DNA of 64,000 nt, taken from the NCBI GenBank assembly GCA_030374765.1, contig JARGXX010000120.1:310001-374000 (forward strand). Direction: 5' to 3'. Below are positions 31,825 to 43,320 of the stretch, piece after piece. Both the position numbers and the translations under genes were made by a program. The stretch's first letter is position 1, and each line of letters starts with the position of its first letter. This DNA comes from Agarophyton chilense (Eukaryota > Rhodophyta > Florideophyceae > Gracilariales > Gracilariaceae). The notes beneath the pieces were generated by a model. The model was not told the DNA's origin, did not search any database, and saw nothing but the letters and a program-made list of their open reading frames with translations.

Positions 31825-33953
31825 ATGTCACGACTACCGACGGAAGCGGAACCCGCGATCACGCGGAGCCGTTCCGTCAATGACGTGGCGCCTGCGGACC
31901 CTGGAAGGGTTCCCCCGCCGTTACCTCAAGCCCCTCCGAAAGGCAAGAGTAAGGGGTTGGACTCCTCCAAGAACAACAAGCTACCGCCTAAGGCGTCGAA
32001 GAATGGACCCAATTCTGGTGCTGGACCGGCCCCTGCCGTGGATGACCCGGCTCCTGCCGACGAAAAGGCCCAGAAAAACGAGTTCCACATCGACATAAAC
32101 TCAAGTGTGAGGCAGCAGATCCGCGTAATGCGGGAAGCGCACAATGCATTCGTGGAAGAGTTCGAAGCCCTGCGTTCCAGGTGTGATGGCTCTTCTATGA
32201 AGGAAGTGGTTGACGACCTCCGCGTGTTGCGGGCGGACGTCAACACCCTGTTGGAATGTTTTGGTGGTCCCGCTGCTTACGTGGAAGGTGTCGAGACCCG
32301 ATTCAATCGTGTTAGCGCCCGTCTCCAGACGTTAGAGCAAACCATCTTGATGGAAGACGTCCCGGAGAAGCCGGTTGCTGTGTCGCACCAAGCGAAACAC
32401 GAGAGGAAAAGGGACGATACCCGCCGTCGGCGTGGAAAGCGTGACAGCGATGACTCGGACTTGTCGAACTCCTCACGGTCGTCGCGTGGCTCTCACCATT
32501 CAAATGGGTCGGACTCGTCAGATTCGTCTTCTGACGATGGCCATCGCAGGCGTTCATCCCGTTCTAAACGGTCGTCTGCCACCCAAGTTGTGATCCGCGC
32601 CCGCGAGAAGGGAAGGAAACACTCCGGGTTGAAGGAGCTGAAATGCACCAACCTCCTGTACAAGAAGTTGGTTTCTTACCGATACTATCGGCTAGAGAAC
32701 TCCTCTTTGGATCGCACGCCCCGTGGCACGGGTAGAGTGAAGGATTGCATAAATCGTATGCAACTGTCCCTCAGGAACCAGAACTTTTCTGGAGAAGACC
32801 CCATTTTGGTGTTGGATTTCCTTGCGAGGTTCGTCGCCGAAGCGGATATTCTCGGTATGACCGAAGGACAGGCGTTTATTGCACTCCCGTACTTCATGAA
32901 AGGCCTCGCCGAGGATTAATACAACTCTGTAAGAGGTTCGTCTAGAGCCTCCGAAGGAGGGGTAACCTGCTGGCCAGAAGCAGTACAATACCTCTTCAGG
33001 TCCTACGCCACTAATCACGCGATTCAGTCGGCCATTCTCGCTCTTCGCGATACGCGCCAGAAGTCTGGAGAAACGGAAACCGAATTCTCGGTGGGCCTGA
33101 ACAAGGCTTTCCACCGTAGTGGGAACGTACACTCCGCCGGAGAGCGCTGCACCATGTTCATCGATGGACTGGACCCCGCTATCCGAACACTCGTGGCCCG
33201 TTACCGGGAAGACCGAAGGAAGACCACGTATCTGGAGTTGGTCCAACACGCGCAAGCGGAAGGTGACGCTTTAAGAGCTCGTGCCCCCGGACACAGGTCA
33301 CGAACCGCCAAGGCGTTGGTGATGGAAACGAAGTCGCCATCCCTATCGCTGGTTGCGATTGAGCGCCCCCAACAGGAGTACGACAACGTACACTTCGCCC
33401 GAAGCGATATCCATTCGGTCCCGACAACCGAACTACCGTCTACGACGGACGACTCATATGACACGGCCCAGGATGGACCCCTGCTGTACGCAGACTCTCC
33501 CCGTGTTCACGGACCTCGTATCCCGTATTCAAACCGTGCGCTTCGACAGAGTCGCCCTAGATGGAAGGATTTCGCCAAGCGGTGAAGTTCACGGATGCTC
33601 GCTCCGGTTTGCAGCCCTCACGCCAGGGACTCATATGCCACATATGCTACGAACACGGCCACATTTCACCGGACTGTATCCTCACCATGAGGGAAGTAGC
33701 CCGAGTAATCGGTAATTATGAGGCATTGACCCCAGTGGAAAAGCGGATTGTTCCGATGACGTCGTATCTTCGAGCGAAGATCGATTTTCCACGGAGTATT
33801 CCGGAGGAGAAACCGCGCAATACGTTGCTTTACCCTGCCGAGCAGGCTCCCGACCACCGCCCCGTTCCTTCAAACCCCGCCGCTGGCGCCCCATTGCTAG
33901 TGGTTCAGGATTCTGAGGCCCCGCTCCAGGCGGATGGGACTCAGGAAAACTGA
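31825..33953 (+). pseudogene. gag: Gag of element B, broken
   Basis: It starts at the ATG of MSRLPTEAEP. A Pro/Lys-rich N-terminus and coiled-coil region lead to a Ser/Asp-rich acidic stretch and the capsid domain. An in-frame TAA at 32917-32919 stands where element A has a Gln codon; the same frame then continues (WPEAVQYLF, KAFHRSGN) to 33585, where a frameshift moves the zinc knuckle CHICYEHGHISPDC (intact C-x2-C-x4-H-x4-C) into the frame ending at 33953. Close homology to element A gag throughout. Non-functional as it stands. Confidence 0.85.
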
Positions 33954-33978
33954 TTTCGGGAGTCTCCCCTTCGGGAGA
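33944..33978 (+). promoter_or_regulatory. Candidate gag-pol frameshift signal, element B
   Basis: Gag ends G-GAA-AAC then TGA. A perfect 6-bp stem TCTCCC/GGGAGA (33963-33968 with 33973-33978) follows. The layout is the same as in element A, with the closing pair T-A here and T-G there, and pol again is in the -1 frame. Confidence 0.4.
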
Positions 33979-33991
33979 GGCGTCCCCAACA

Positions 33992-36900
33992 GTGAGGTTG
34001 ACGACGCCCGAGGCGTCTCCGCCTCGCTCCCCGGTCACAATCCTCACGAGGAAACAGGCCGTCTCAGACGTGGACTCTGAACACTTTGGTGTTCTACGTC
34101 GACCGTGGAAACCTGTTCGTAACCGCCGGTTCCCGGATAGAGTCTTAGTAATGGCCAAGCGCAATTACAAGGTGTATGCCGACCTTGGCCTTTCTACCCA
34201 GTTTACGGTTCGAGTCCTTACTGTTTTGGACACAGGCGCTGGTCCGAATTTCATCGTGGAGTCGCTGCTGCCCCCGCCCTTGCAGTCTCAGATCCGCCTT
34301 GGCGTGGCGCCCGACGTCGCGGACGCGAATAACAACCCGTTGTAACGGTTGGAACCGTCGCTCTCGTCGTTCGCTTGGGCTCCCTCGTGGTGAAACTCGA
34401 CTTTATTGTATGCCGGAAATTGGCTGCCCCCATCATCTTGGGATGTGACTTCTGTGACAGATTCGTTGACGCCATAAGGCCCCGCTTAAAGCGTGTTGAG
34501 ATGGAAGACGGCTCGTCGGTCCCGATCGTCCGTCGTCTGCTGCGGCGTGCCTCCAAGAAGCACGTACCGCTCCCTGCCACGCAGGAACCTCCACCCGCTT
34601 CTCGGGAGTCTACCAAGCTCTGCGTGGCTGCGTCTGTCCGAATCCCGCCAGAGTCCCAAGTATGGGTGCGTGTCACTTCCCGTCAACACGGTTTACGAGT
34701 CATTCAGCCTCTCTCATTTCTGTACGATGGATATCAACTCGCCGTGGCGAATGGAGTCTCGCAGATTGTCCCAGACAAGCCGTTCACTGTGCTCGTTGCC
34801 AATCTGGGCTCCACCCCCCAGTCACTGGTGAAAAACCAAGTTATTGGATCGGTAATGCCTCACCCCACCGCGATGGTCCCCACTAGGCTGACCGCTGCCG
34901 AAGTCTTCGGTCTCGTTCACTCTAAGGAGGGGGAGGAAGCTGCCGTCCAATCACCGAATGATTCGGAATCGCAACCTGCCGAAACAGAAAAGAAGCCCGT
35001 TCCGACGAGTTACGACCGAGTAGACCCCGTGAAAGAACTCGAGGAACTCGACCTCGGTCATGTACCGGAGTCACACCGTGAAAATCTGCGCGAAATGTTA
35101 CGGGAGTTTACCACAATGTGGGATGGCTCTATTGGTGAGATAAATACAACGGAACACCCGATAGATTTATTGCCGAACACCCGACCGGTTGCTCAACACC
35201 CTTACAGGGCAGGGCAGGCCCCAAGGCTCGAGAACAGGAACAGTTCCAAGTGGACAAAATGCTCCGAGCTGGAGTGATCGAACCGGCTCAGTCGCCGTGG
35301 GCATCCCCAGTGGTACTGGCTCCGAAACCCGATGGGTCCTGGCGCTTTTGCATCGACTACCGTCGCTTGAATGATGTTACCGTCAAGGACGTGTATCCGA
35401 TCCCACGAATGGATGAGTACATCGACTCTCTCGGCACTGCTACCGTGTTCACGGCTTTGGACGCCAATTGGGGATATCGGCAGGTTCCCGTTAGGGAGGA
35501 GGACCAAGATAAGACTGCGTTTGTCTGTCACTCGGGACTCTACCGTTTCAAACGGATGCCTTTTGGTCTAACCAATGCTCCCTCTACTTTTCAGCGTGCT
35601 ATCGACATTTTGTTGGCCCGCTTTAAGTGGCGTACTTGCCGCGTCTATTTGGACGATATCATTGTATTCTCAGACAATCTGGATGACCATCTCACCCATG
35701 TCAGGGGCATAATGACCACGCTACGTGATGCTGGAATAACCCTCAAACTGAGGAAATGTGAGTTCTTTACCGATACTGTGAAGTATCTCGGGCACATTAT
35801 CCGTCCTGGACGTGTAATGATCGAGAAAGCTCGAGTGAGGTCCCTTCGCAAGGCGAAAGAACCCGCTACCCAGACGGAACTGCGCTCCTTTCTAGGATTG
35901 GTCAACGTCTACCGACGGTTTATCCCTAACTTCGCTGACATCGCGGCCCCCTTGAACGCGCTTTTGCGGAAAGGTCAACCACCTAAACTGGACCCCTTTA
36001 CGTCCGCCCAGACAGATGCTTTTAACTCCCTTAGGGAGGCTGTCACATCAGCACCGATTCTATCGTTACCGAAACCCGGACTACCGTTTTCCGTGGACAC
36101 GGACTCTAGCGACTACCAGGTAGGCTGTGCGCTCTTTCAAACTACTCCCGAAGGAGAACGCAAACCCATTGGGTACTGGTCACGCTCGCTCAATGTCCAC
36201 GAGAGGAACTACTCCGTCTCGGAGAATGAGTGCCTCGCAGTTGTGTGGGCCCTCTCTACACTCCGCCCCTACCTCATGGGTGTGCACTTTACCGTTTACA
36301 CGGATCACTCGTCCCTACGATGGCTCATGACCATCTCGGAGCCGTCAGGCCGCTTAATGCGTTGGAGACTCCGCCTCGCGGAATATGACTTTGAAGTGAT
36401 CTACAAGAAGGGCACTCAGAACGCGCAAGCGGACGCGCTCTCGCGTTTACCCACGAATGGGGAAGCTCTAGCCGTCGATGATGAGGATATAACTTGCTTC
36501 GTCGTAGACGATGGAACACCGGGAAACCCGGATTGGTTACACGATAAATGGAACGAAAGCCCGGAATCGGACGATGATATTGACGCATTGCTCGTCTCGG
36601 ACGATTTAGAGAAACCCCCGCCGGGTAATTTTGTGCCGATACCCCCGGAGGAGATGTTCACCGAACAGCAGGGTGACCCCTTCTGTACGAAGATTCGCGC
36701 CTGGCTTAATGGCGGTGCACAACTCCCTTTCGAGGTGAACGATCTTGGATACCTCGTCAGGACGGTTCAGTCATCACCACAAGTCGTGGTGCCGCATACT
36801 CTGCAGTCTAGAGTTTTGCATCTACGGCACTCTGCGAAACTTGGTGGACACGCCGGTGGACGGAAGCTCTACCTCACTTTGCGAAGGAACTTCTACTGGC

Positions 36901-39701
36901 CCGCCCTGGCGGTGGATTGCTACGCAACGGTGCGGTTTTGTACCGAATGTGCTAAGAATCGGGTGAAACTTCGCAAGTACTCAACGAAGTTGAAACTATT
37001 CCCGGCACGGGCTCCTCTCGAGTTTGTTGCCATTGACATCCTCGGCCAGCTCCTCACCACACGACGTGGGCATAAGTTTTTACTCGTTATCACGGATCGT
37101 TTCTCAAAACTGGTTCGGACCGTACCTTTACGGAAGATATCCGCTTTCACGGTTGCACAAGCATTTGTAACCCATTTGGTATTCGTCTACGGCCCGCCGG
37201 TTAATCTTCTATCCGATAACGGAAAACAGTTCGCATCGCGATTCTTCGAGGACGTGTGCAGGATTCCTGACATCAAGAACCTGTTCACAACGACCTATCA
37301 CCCCCAGTGTAATGGGCAAGTGGAGCGGTTTAACCGAACGCTATTAGCGTCTCTCCGTTCTTACGTTGCCGACCACCCAAAGACATGGGATTTATATACC
37401 GACGCCTTGACGTTAGCGTACAATACGCAGGTACACCGTACTACGGGCTTGACTCCATTCGAACTGGTCTTGTCCAGCCCTCCGCCCGCTGTCGCGTTAG
37501 AACCCCAGCCCACGCTGGATGGGTTCCCTTCCGTGAAGGATTATCGACACAGGTGGAAAGAGTGGCTTACGAAGCTGATCCCGGTCGCCCGAAGCTCGAT
37601 GGCTCGTGCCCAAGCCGCTTACAAGCGTGATTTCGACTCTCGCGTACGCGGTAAGGCCCCGCCAATCAAAGCCGGTGACTTCGTGTTCGTCCGTAAGGAG
37701 TACTGGAACCCTGAAAAGGAAAAGAAGCACAAGCTTTCTTCCGTCGCGGACGGTCCTTACAAGGTCATTTCGGTGAAAGACGACACCATCGTGGTGGAAA
37801 TTGTCGACTCTCATAAGCGGATCTCCCGCGACCGCGTTGTACTCGCCCCTCCACCGACGTTGGAAGTAACCGAAATTGGTCAACAATCCCTCTCTGAAAA
37901 TGATGGTGCTCGGCACACAACAGTGGCTCAGCCCACTGCCGTGGTTTCCAGACCTTCTGCGTTACCACACCCTACCCGGGGACTCTCTGACTTGCCGATC
38001 TTATCGGACCAAGGCCAGAATGGCCTCTCTTCTCTCACACCACGGCGCGGTTTCTACCCCCGCCCGTTGGGCGTTCCAACCACTCCCCATGCCGCTCCGT
38101 CTCAGGAGGGGGAGGAGGCTCATAACTCTCGTCGAGAGACGGAAACCGCTTCGTCGCGTCATGACAACCGTGGTGCACGGACTCCTGGACACACCAGCAA
38201 GAACTACGGTGATCCGGACGTCCCGTCTACCGACGTGCCATCTCCGCATTTGCGCGCTACAGCCGTTGCGGAACCCTCTATGAAAAGCGCCACCGCCTCT
38301 GCGTCTGATCGCACTCCCCACGGGGACTCTACTCGACAGGACGCACCACGTAGTGGAAACCCTCTCGCCGAAGCGACACCGAAATCGTCGCAGGATGCCG
38401 TTCGCCCTCGCGATACTGGACCGGCTATGCCGTCGAGCGTTGACCCGCAGCCCGTGGGTCACGGTTCGTCGACACCAGCTACGCTAGAAAACTTAGAGCA
38501 CGCCCTCGCAGGTCCCTCTAGGCCGAATCGATGGGAAGTGGTCCCTCGTACTGTATGGCAGGACACACCGGCTAAGCCGGGCAAGCACACCGTAGCAGAC
38601 GGGAGATTCACACCCAGCACGCTTGATGCTGGTTCAGAACCCGCGCGCAGTGGCGGACGCACTCCGAGTGTCTCGGTTGACCCCGACCGCGTTGTCGAAG
38701 GCGCACCGGTCATCCCGGAGAATGTGCCCGTCAAGGACGGAAGCACCTCGTCGCCGAGTGAAGTTGAACCCTCGAAAGGGATAGTTGAGGACGAACTCGC
38801 TCCCCGCAGGGGTTGCTCGCCGCGCACTTCGCCGCCCGTTGGTGAGGAAGGCACGATTTACCCGCAGTCGCACGCCCGTCGCGGTACTTTGTCGCCCAAG
38901 CGAGCAGACATACCGGCAGCGCCGTTGCACACGCCCTCACGTGAGGAGGCGGAACGCAGCACTGCGCAGAGTACTCCCAGCCATCAGCCGGACGTGTGAC
39001 GTGACCAAAAGACACCCGGCTCGGGAGATACGCCAATCAACGCCCAAGGCGGCTCACCCGGCAAGGCACGACGCCCCGTGATGAAACCGCCTCCCGCGTC
39101 AAGTCCAGCACCGTCGCGACGGATTTCACCCCGACGACTCGCGGAACGCGACCGCGAAACCCAACCTTGGGATGATTACGCGTTCCCCCGAAGGGTGGCC
39201 TCTGCACGAGAACTCTCGGAAAGCATTCCGACCCAAAAACTGGGAGAATTGCCCCACGGGAAGGCCTCCGGCCGAAGCCGTCGAACTGACGCTCTTCGTT
39301 ATGACGCCTTGGCGGAAGCAACCCGCCAAGCGGCCAAGGCAACCCGGAACCCCGTTCGTTCCCCTACCCAGGGCATGGAAAGGCAACGCCAACCCATGGA
39401 CCTCTCGGGGGAAGGGCACAGTAGCCCACACGCACCTGCAGACGTACCCCGGTTTGGTCCGGTGACGAGTACACCGGAAGGGCGGGAAGTCTACGAGAAG
39501 GAGTTCGTGGTCGACCACATAGTGGAGCACTCATACCATCCGGATGGTCATATTCAATACCTCGTCCGTTGGTACGGTTTAGGGTCCGAATGGGATTCGG
39601 ATGAGCCGATGGAACATCTCCCACGTTCGAAGGTGGTTTCATATCACCGCAGAACGCGGACGGGAATCCCGGCATCGGTTGTTAAAGCCCAGGTGGGATA
39701 A
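33992..39701 (+). pseudogene. pol: Pol of element B: PR-RT-RH-integrase-chromodomain, broken
   Basis: The protease (LDTGAGPNF) frame stops with TAA at 34343-34345. A shifted frame (34375-35277) carries the protease C-terminus and connector. Another shift near 35220 leads to the long frame from 35250. Counting from 35250: RT (RFCIDYRRLN near 30, VYLDDIIVFS near 131), RNase H (about 275-400), integrase zinc finger (H-x4-H...C-x2-C about 525-570), core Asp near 592 (VAIDILG), Asp near 653 (SDNGKQF), Glu near 689 (NGQVERF), and a GPY/F module (DGPYKV near 833). Then comes a Pro/Ser/Thr-rich linker of over 500 residues, an in-frame TGA at 38997-38999, and a chromodomain (EFVVDHIVEHSY...YLVRWYGLG) ending at 39701. 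The frame before and after the TGA is the same. Confidence 0.9.
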
Positions 39702-39880
39702 CACCCACCTCGGTGGAAGAGAAAAGAGAAGTAGGTTTGCTTGAGAACAGGCTAGTGAAGGAAGGTTTTGGGTTACACAAGTCACTTGGTTTTTATTCGA
39801 AGCTATCGATGGAATACCGAGCACTCGGGATACTACTCTAAGTCACAAGGTAAAACTCCCCATCAGGATCGCGTGCCCCG
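39702..39880 (+). other. Spacer between pol and antisense ORF of element B
   Basis: About 180 bases including a short purine-rich run just after the pol stop. The two genes are convergent here. Confidence 0.6.
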
Positions 39881-41815
39881 TCACGGGTTCGGCTCACCGC
39901 CCCCGGGTTGGTTACATCCCCGGAGGCGGGTGATCAAGGCCTCGCGCATCGCGGCAACATCGCCACTCGCTGCGTTGGTCCCCAGCCCCACCTGTCGCAG
40001 GAACTGGGAGATCACGGCCGCCTGACCCGCCGGAGCGGAGCTCGCATCGCCTGGGGCGGACGCCCCACCACTGGGGAGACTCACCAGTGGAACCGGAGGT
40101 GGTCCAGCTACCGCGTACTCCGACCCAGCCCCCGCGGGGTTATCCAAATCCACGTAAGGCGTGGCTGATGTCCCCGCGTTAGAGGGACCTTCCGCTTCGG
40201 ATCCCTCGACCCCCGCCTCGGCGTACGCTTCCCCGTCGTCGGGTTCGTTGTCCACCATTGGATCGTCGCCGTCGTAGACGTGGTAATATTCATCCGCGTC
40301 CACGAAACCGATCGGATGCCCCTCGGGGATATGGCGCGGTGCAAACCCGAGTTCGTTCGCTTCCTCCGCGGAGATTTCGTGCCCTTCCCAAGGGTCAAAG
40401 TATACGAAATCACCTCCCAAGGGAGTACGCCTTCCTGGTGACAGGTCCTGACCCCGGCTACCCACGGTGCGCCCGCTTTGTTCAATCGGAACGGTGGTCC
40501 AGTCCAACTGGTCGATGTAATCGAGAAGACCCGCCACTTCTTCGGCGTTGGTTACTCTACCAAGTGGGATGCTCAGGTCCAGGCTGCGAATCGCATACCT
40601 CAACCGGAACGGGAGGAACCACAGTCTGTACTGGTCATACACCTCCCAGAGGATGAACACCGCCGCGCGGCCTGCCCATTCGGTAATCACCACGGACCAC
40701 AGTCCGGACTCGGGATCCTCGATGAGGTACGAACCGTAATACGTGATGACTGGTGGCAGCTCGATGTAACAGCCCCGGCAGGCCTCGAGGTTCGACCACC
40801 ACGGTGGAAGGAGGACATAGCGACCCCGTCGGTCGGCCACGCGAAGGCGTTCGATCTCCACGTTCTGATACGGGACCAAATACCCGAATCGGGATCGTGC
40901 TCGACGCTCGAAGCGGATCAGGGCGAGGAAGTTGGCCCGCGCAAGTCGACGCATGTAGCGGAATTCTGCCCGGATAATCGGTCGCGTCCAGCACATGGCC
41001 TCTTGCCGTGCTATCCGGATGCCCCTCCACGAGAGTGATTCCAAACCCGCCAGGCGGTCGACGTAACCAATCTCACCTTGAGTGTGGTAAAGCAGAATGT
41101 CGGTGCCGAGACCATCGGGGATGGGATATTCGAAAGGAGCCCGGCGAAGCCGTTGATGGCCAAGAAGGACGAAGGCCACATGAGCGGAGGCCGAGGTTTC
41201 ACTACCCCGGCGCGCCACAGCGTGGACCGGAACCGCTACGCGGCGTCGCCAATCCAACAAAGTCGTCGCCACGGCCGGAATATCGCCCGGAAGCATCCCG
41301 TTTCCATCGGTGTACATCGCTATGAGCGCTTCTTTTAACACCGCAATCGGGTGGAACCACGGCACAAGCCGGAGAACGGACGCATGATGCCCAGGATGGC
41401 GCCCGACAAGCATGTCGTATGGCGGCCACCCTCTCGGGGGGAACATTCCGTACGGAGCAGCAGCCGCGTTCGCGATAGGAATCTGCGGCGCAGCTGATGA
41501 CGCGCTTTGCGGAAGCGGAACCGACCGGAAGCCGGAGAAGTACCCCGCAGGGAGACGGTTGGGTTGATTGTTTTGGTTGCTCATCGGTGATCGAAGAGGC
41601 CGGATGACCGGAAGAGGAGACCGGCGAAGCGAAAGACGATGCCGAGGAATCGGAGGACTGGCACGCAAGGATGCAGATTCGGTTGAGATGGAACGTTGAG
41701 AACGGTTGTTGCCAGAAGACTGGAGTTTTGCCGCACTGCGTTTGTTGGCATCGTATGAAGTGGACCCCAGCGAGCTGGTTGCACTCTTATGCATTCGTCT
41801 CGGCGCGTCGCCCAC
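39881..41815 (-). CDS. Antisense ORF of element B, 644 residues, unknown function
   Basis: A single uninterrupted frame on the strand opposite gag-pol, ending 180 bp from the pol stop and starting 39 bp inside the 3' LTR. The start may instead be the internal ATG at 41584 (MSNQNNQPN). Residues 1-130 are Ser/Arg/Pro-rich. Residues about 130-460 form a globular, Arg/Trp/Tyr-rich part with RFERRARSRFGYLVPY, LLPPWWSN, RGCYIELPP and WEVYDQYRLWFLPFRLRY. The region to 540 has PWEGHEISAEE and GHPIGFVDADEYY, and the tail is acidic, then Gly/Ala/Pro-rich. No signal peptide, no clear membrane segment, no zinc ligands, and no family I recognise. Element A has a broken homologue in the same place, with many third-position differences. 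An antisense promoter in the 3' LTR would be needed; none is proved. Confidence 0.7.
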   Translation of the reverse strand: MGDAPRRMHKSATSSLGSTSYDANKRSAAKLQSSGNNRSQRSISTESASLRASPPIPRHRLSLRRSPLPVIRPLRSPMSNQNNQPNRLPAGYFSGFRSVPLPQSASSAAPQIPIANAAAAPYGMFPPRGWPPYDMLVGRHPGHHASVLRLVPWFHPIAVLKEALIAMYTDGNGMLPGDIPAVATTLLDWRRRVAVPVHAVARRGSETSASAHVAFVLLGHQRLRRAPFEYPIPDGLGTDILLYHTQGEIGYVDRLAGLESLSWRGIRIARQEAMCWTRPIIRAEFRYMRRLARANFLALIRFERRARSRFGYLVPYQNVEIERLRVADRRGRYVLLPPWWSNLEACRGCYIELPPVITYYGSYLIEDPESGLWSVVITEWAGRAAVFILWEVYDQYRLWFLPFRLRYAIRSLDLSIPLGRVTNAEEVAGLLDYIDQLDWTTVPIEQSGRTVGSRGQDLSPGRRTPLGGDFVYFDPWEGHEISAEEANELGFAPRHIPEGHPIGFVDADEYYHVYDGDDPMVDNEPDDGEAYAEAGVEGSEAEGPSNAGTSATPYVDLDNPAGAGSEYAVAGPPPVPLVSLPSGGASAPGDASSAPAGQAAVISQFLRQVGLGTNAASGDVAAMREALITRLRGCNQPGGGEPNP

Positions 41816-41841
41816 AATGGCAGATGTCGTACTCGCGCCTC

Positions 41842-41853
41842 AGGAGGGGGATA
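41842..41853 (+). other. Polypurine tract of element B
   Basis: AGGAGGGGGATA directly precedes the 3' LTR and would prime plus-strand DNA synthesis. The same AGGAGGGGGA core occurs twice inside pol (34926 and 38104 regions). Confidence 0.8.
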
Positions 41854-42647
41854 TGAAGTGCAACCCTCGTGAGGGCCGTTTTCCAGGACTTGATTGTTTT
41901 TCCGCCTCGGGCGATACTTGTGAGCTCTATGAGTAATACCGCTACTAGCAGACTGGCGTAGCCAGGTGTATACGCGTTGTACGCGAAGTGCACCGGCGGC
42001 CGTGCGCCGTGGCTCCGATTCGGGTGTGACTTACCCACGTGTACCACGGGTGGCCCAGGACAGGCTAGCACAGCATAGCTGGATATTTCTCTATTTATTT
42101 AGCTTTATTACACTAGGTTAGGGAGCTCTCTACAGTATTCTACACTATATAGTGCCAGGGCGATCTCGCCCTGACACTCAGTAAACCTCCCCAACCAGGG
42201 TTCTTGGCTCTAAGTCTTTTTCCGCTTTCGCGAGTCTTCCACACTCTACGGAGGTGAAGCCGCGTTACTAACGGTAGCCTTATCCACCCTGCGTCAACAG
42301 GAGACTCACGGCCGTTAGCTTGTATATATTTCATACCACTGCCGTGTTCTCGCCGCAGTATTGGGTTTGCTACATATTTCTTTTGGCTCTCGTGGCCCAT
42401 GCCCCCGATCGCCCCCACTGGGTGGTCCCCCCTTTATCACTTGCCCACTCCCGTGGAATACAGCTCATACCTAGTCTGCTCCCTTCTAGCAGCCCGCACT
42501 CTCCCCGCTTGGCGTGCCGGTGACCCTCGGCCTTACACCCCGACTTAGTCGTGTTCACTCCGGAGAGGCTCCGTCGCCGTGCTACCCTCCTTGGAGAAAG
42601 ACTCGGACATCTTCGTGTGTTTCCGCCGCCCTTGGCGTTGCACTACA
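41854..42647 (+). repeat. 3' LTR of element B (794 bp)
   Basis: TGAAGTGCAA...TTGCACTACA, uninterrupted; followed by the target duplication GAAGT. Confidence 0.92.
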
Positions 42648-42906
42648 GAAGTTTCTGATTGTTTTTGGGCTGAGCTTGAGTTTTAGGGCTATATTTGCTG
42701 TAATCATACCCTGACTTACAAATTCCATGATTCCATGATTTCCAGCTGTTCAGAACGTGTCATAGACGCGCTAAGAGCCATAATTGAGCTAATGATTGTA
42801 TGAAGAATATACTTGTGTAACAGTTATATTGACTTGGTCGTTTTTATTTGTTATGAAATGTTCTCTACAGTACGTGAAATGCCTTTTTAGCGCATTTTTT
42901 GTAAAA

Positions 42907-42923
42907 GGATATGTTTTTGAAAC
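42907..42923. repeat. Tc1-type terminal motif, isolated copy
   Basis: GGATATGTTTTTGAAAC is the complement of the motif repeated at 28.86-29.10 kb. Confidence 0.55.
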
Positions 42924-42949
42924 GCACTGTATCTTTTATTGTCCATTAT

Positions 42950-43320
42950 AACTGTGCACTGTGGGCTACAAGTAAGCTGGCGCAACTCCCAGATGCGCGG
43001 AGCAGTAATTTATTTCAATTATTTCCCTTTTGCCCGCGAGCGCGTTGCTTCGCCCTGCAAATGCACCGCATCGTATATTACACTTTTTCTGACCTCCACT
43101 TCACAATTACTGTGTAGGTAGGGCGAATAAATGGTAAAGAAAGCTTTTGAATGTATTTCTGCTGGAAGCAAAAAGAGGCTTCTCACCAGTTTCTTCTCGT
43201 TGTTTCGGTTTTGATCCTTCTTTCTACACCCACCGTTTCATACCAACAATTTGATCGTACAAATTCTATAAAAGGTATAGTCGTGAAAATTTTTATAACA
43301 ACAATCTATATTGTAAGCCC
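42950..43320 (+). repeat. Dispersed repeat R1, copy 1
   Basis: Aligns with 48068-48770 (the second copy carries a 300-bp LTR insertion). Shared blocks include TTTATTTCAATTATTT, CACCGCATCGTA and AGAGGCTTCTCACCAGT. It starts just beside a Tc1 terminal motif and copy 2 adjoins a Tc1 remnant, so R1 may be part of a Tc1-derived unit. Confidence 0.7.

Larger units (their letters stand above)
29946..42652 (+). mobile_element. Element B: complete Ty3/gypsy insertion with antisense ORF
   Basis: It is bounded by a perfect 5-bp target duplication GAAGT (29946-29950 and 42648-42652). Order: 5' LTR (interrupted by a solo LTR A), primer-binding site, gag, protease-RT-RNase H-integrase-chromodomain, antisense ORF, polypurine tract, 3' LTR. 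Without the nested LTR and one copy of its duplication both LTRs are exactly 794 bp and differ at 28 positions by hand alignment (about 96.5 percent identity). Gag and pol each have several breaks, but the antisense ORF is intact. Confidence 0.9.

Noticed and set aside
40478-41038. 186-codon plus frame inside element B
   Set aside because: Shadow of the 644-codon antisense ORF; no homologous plus frame in element A.
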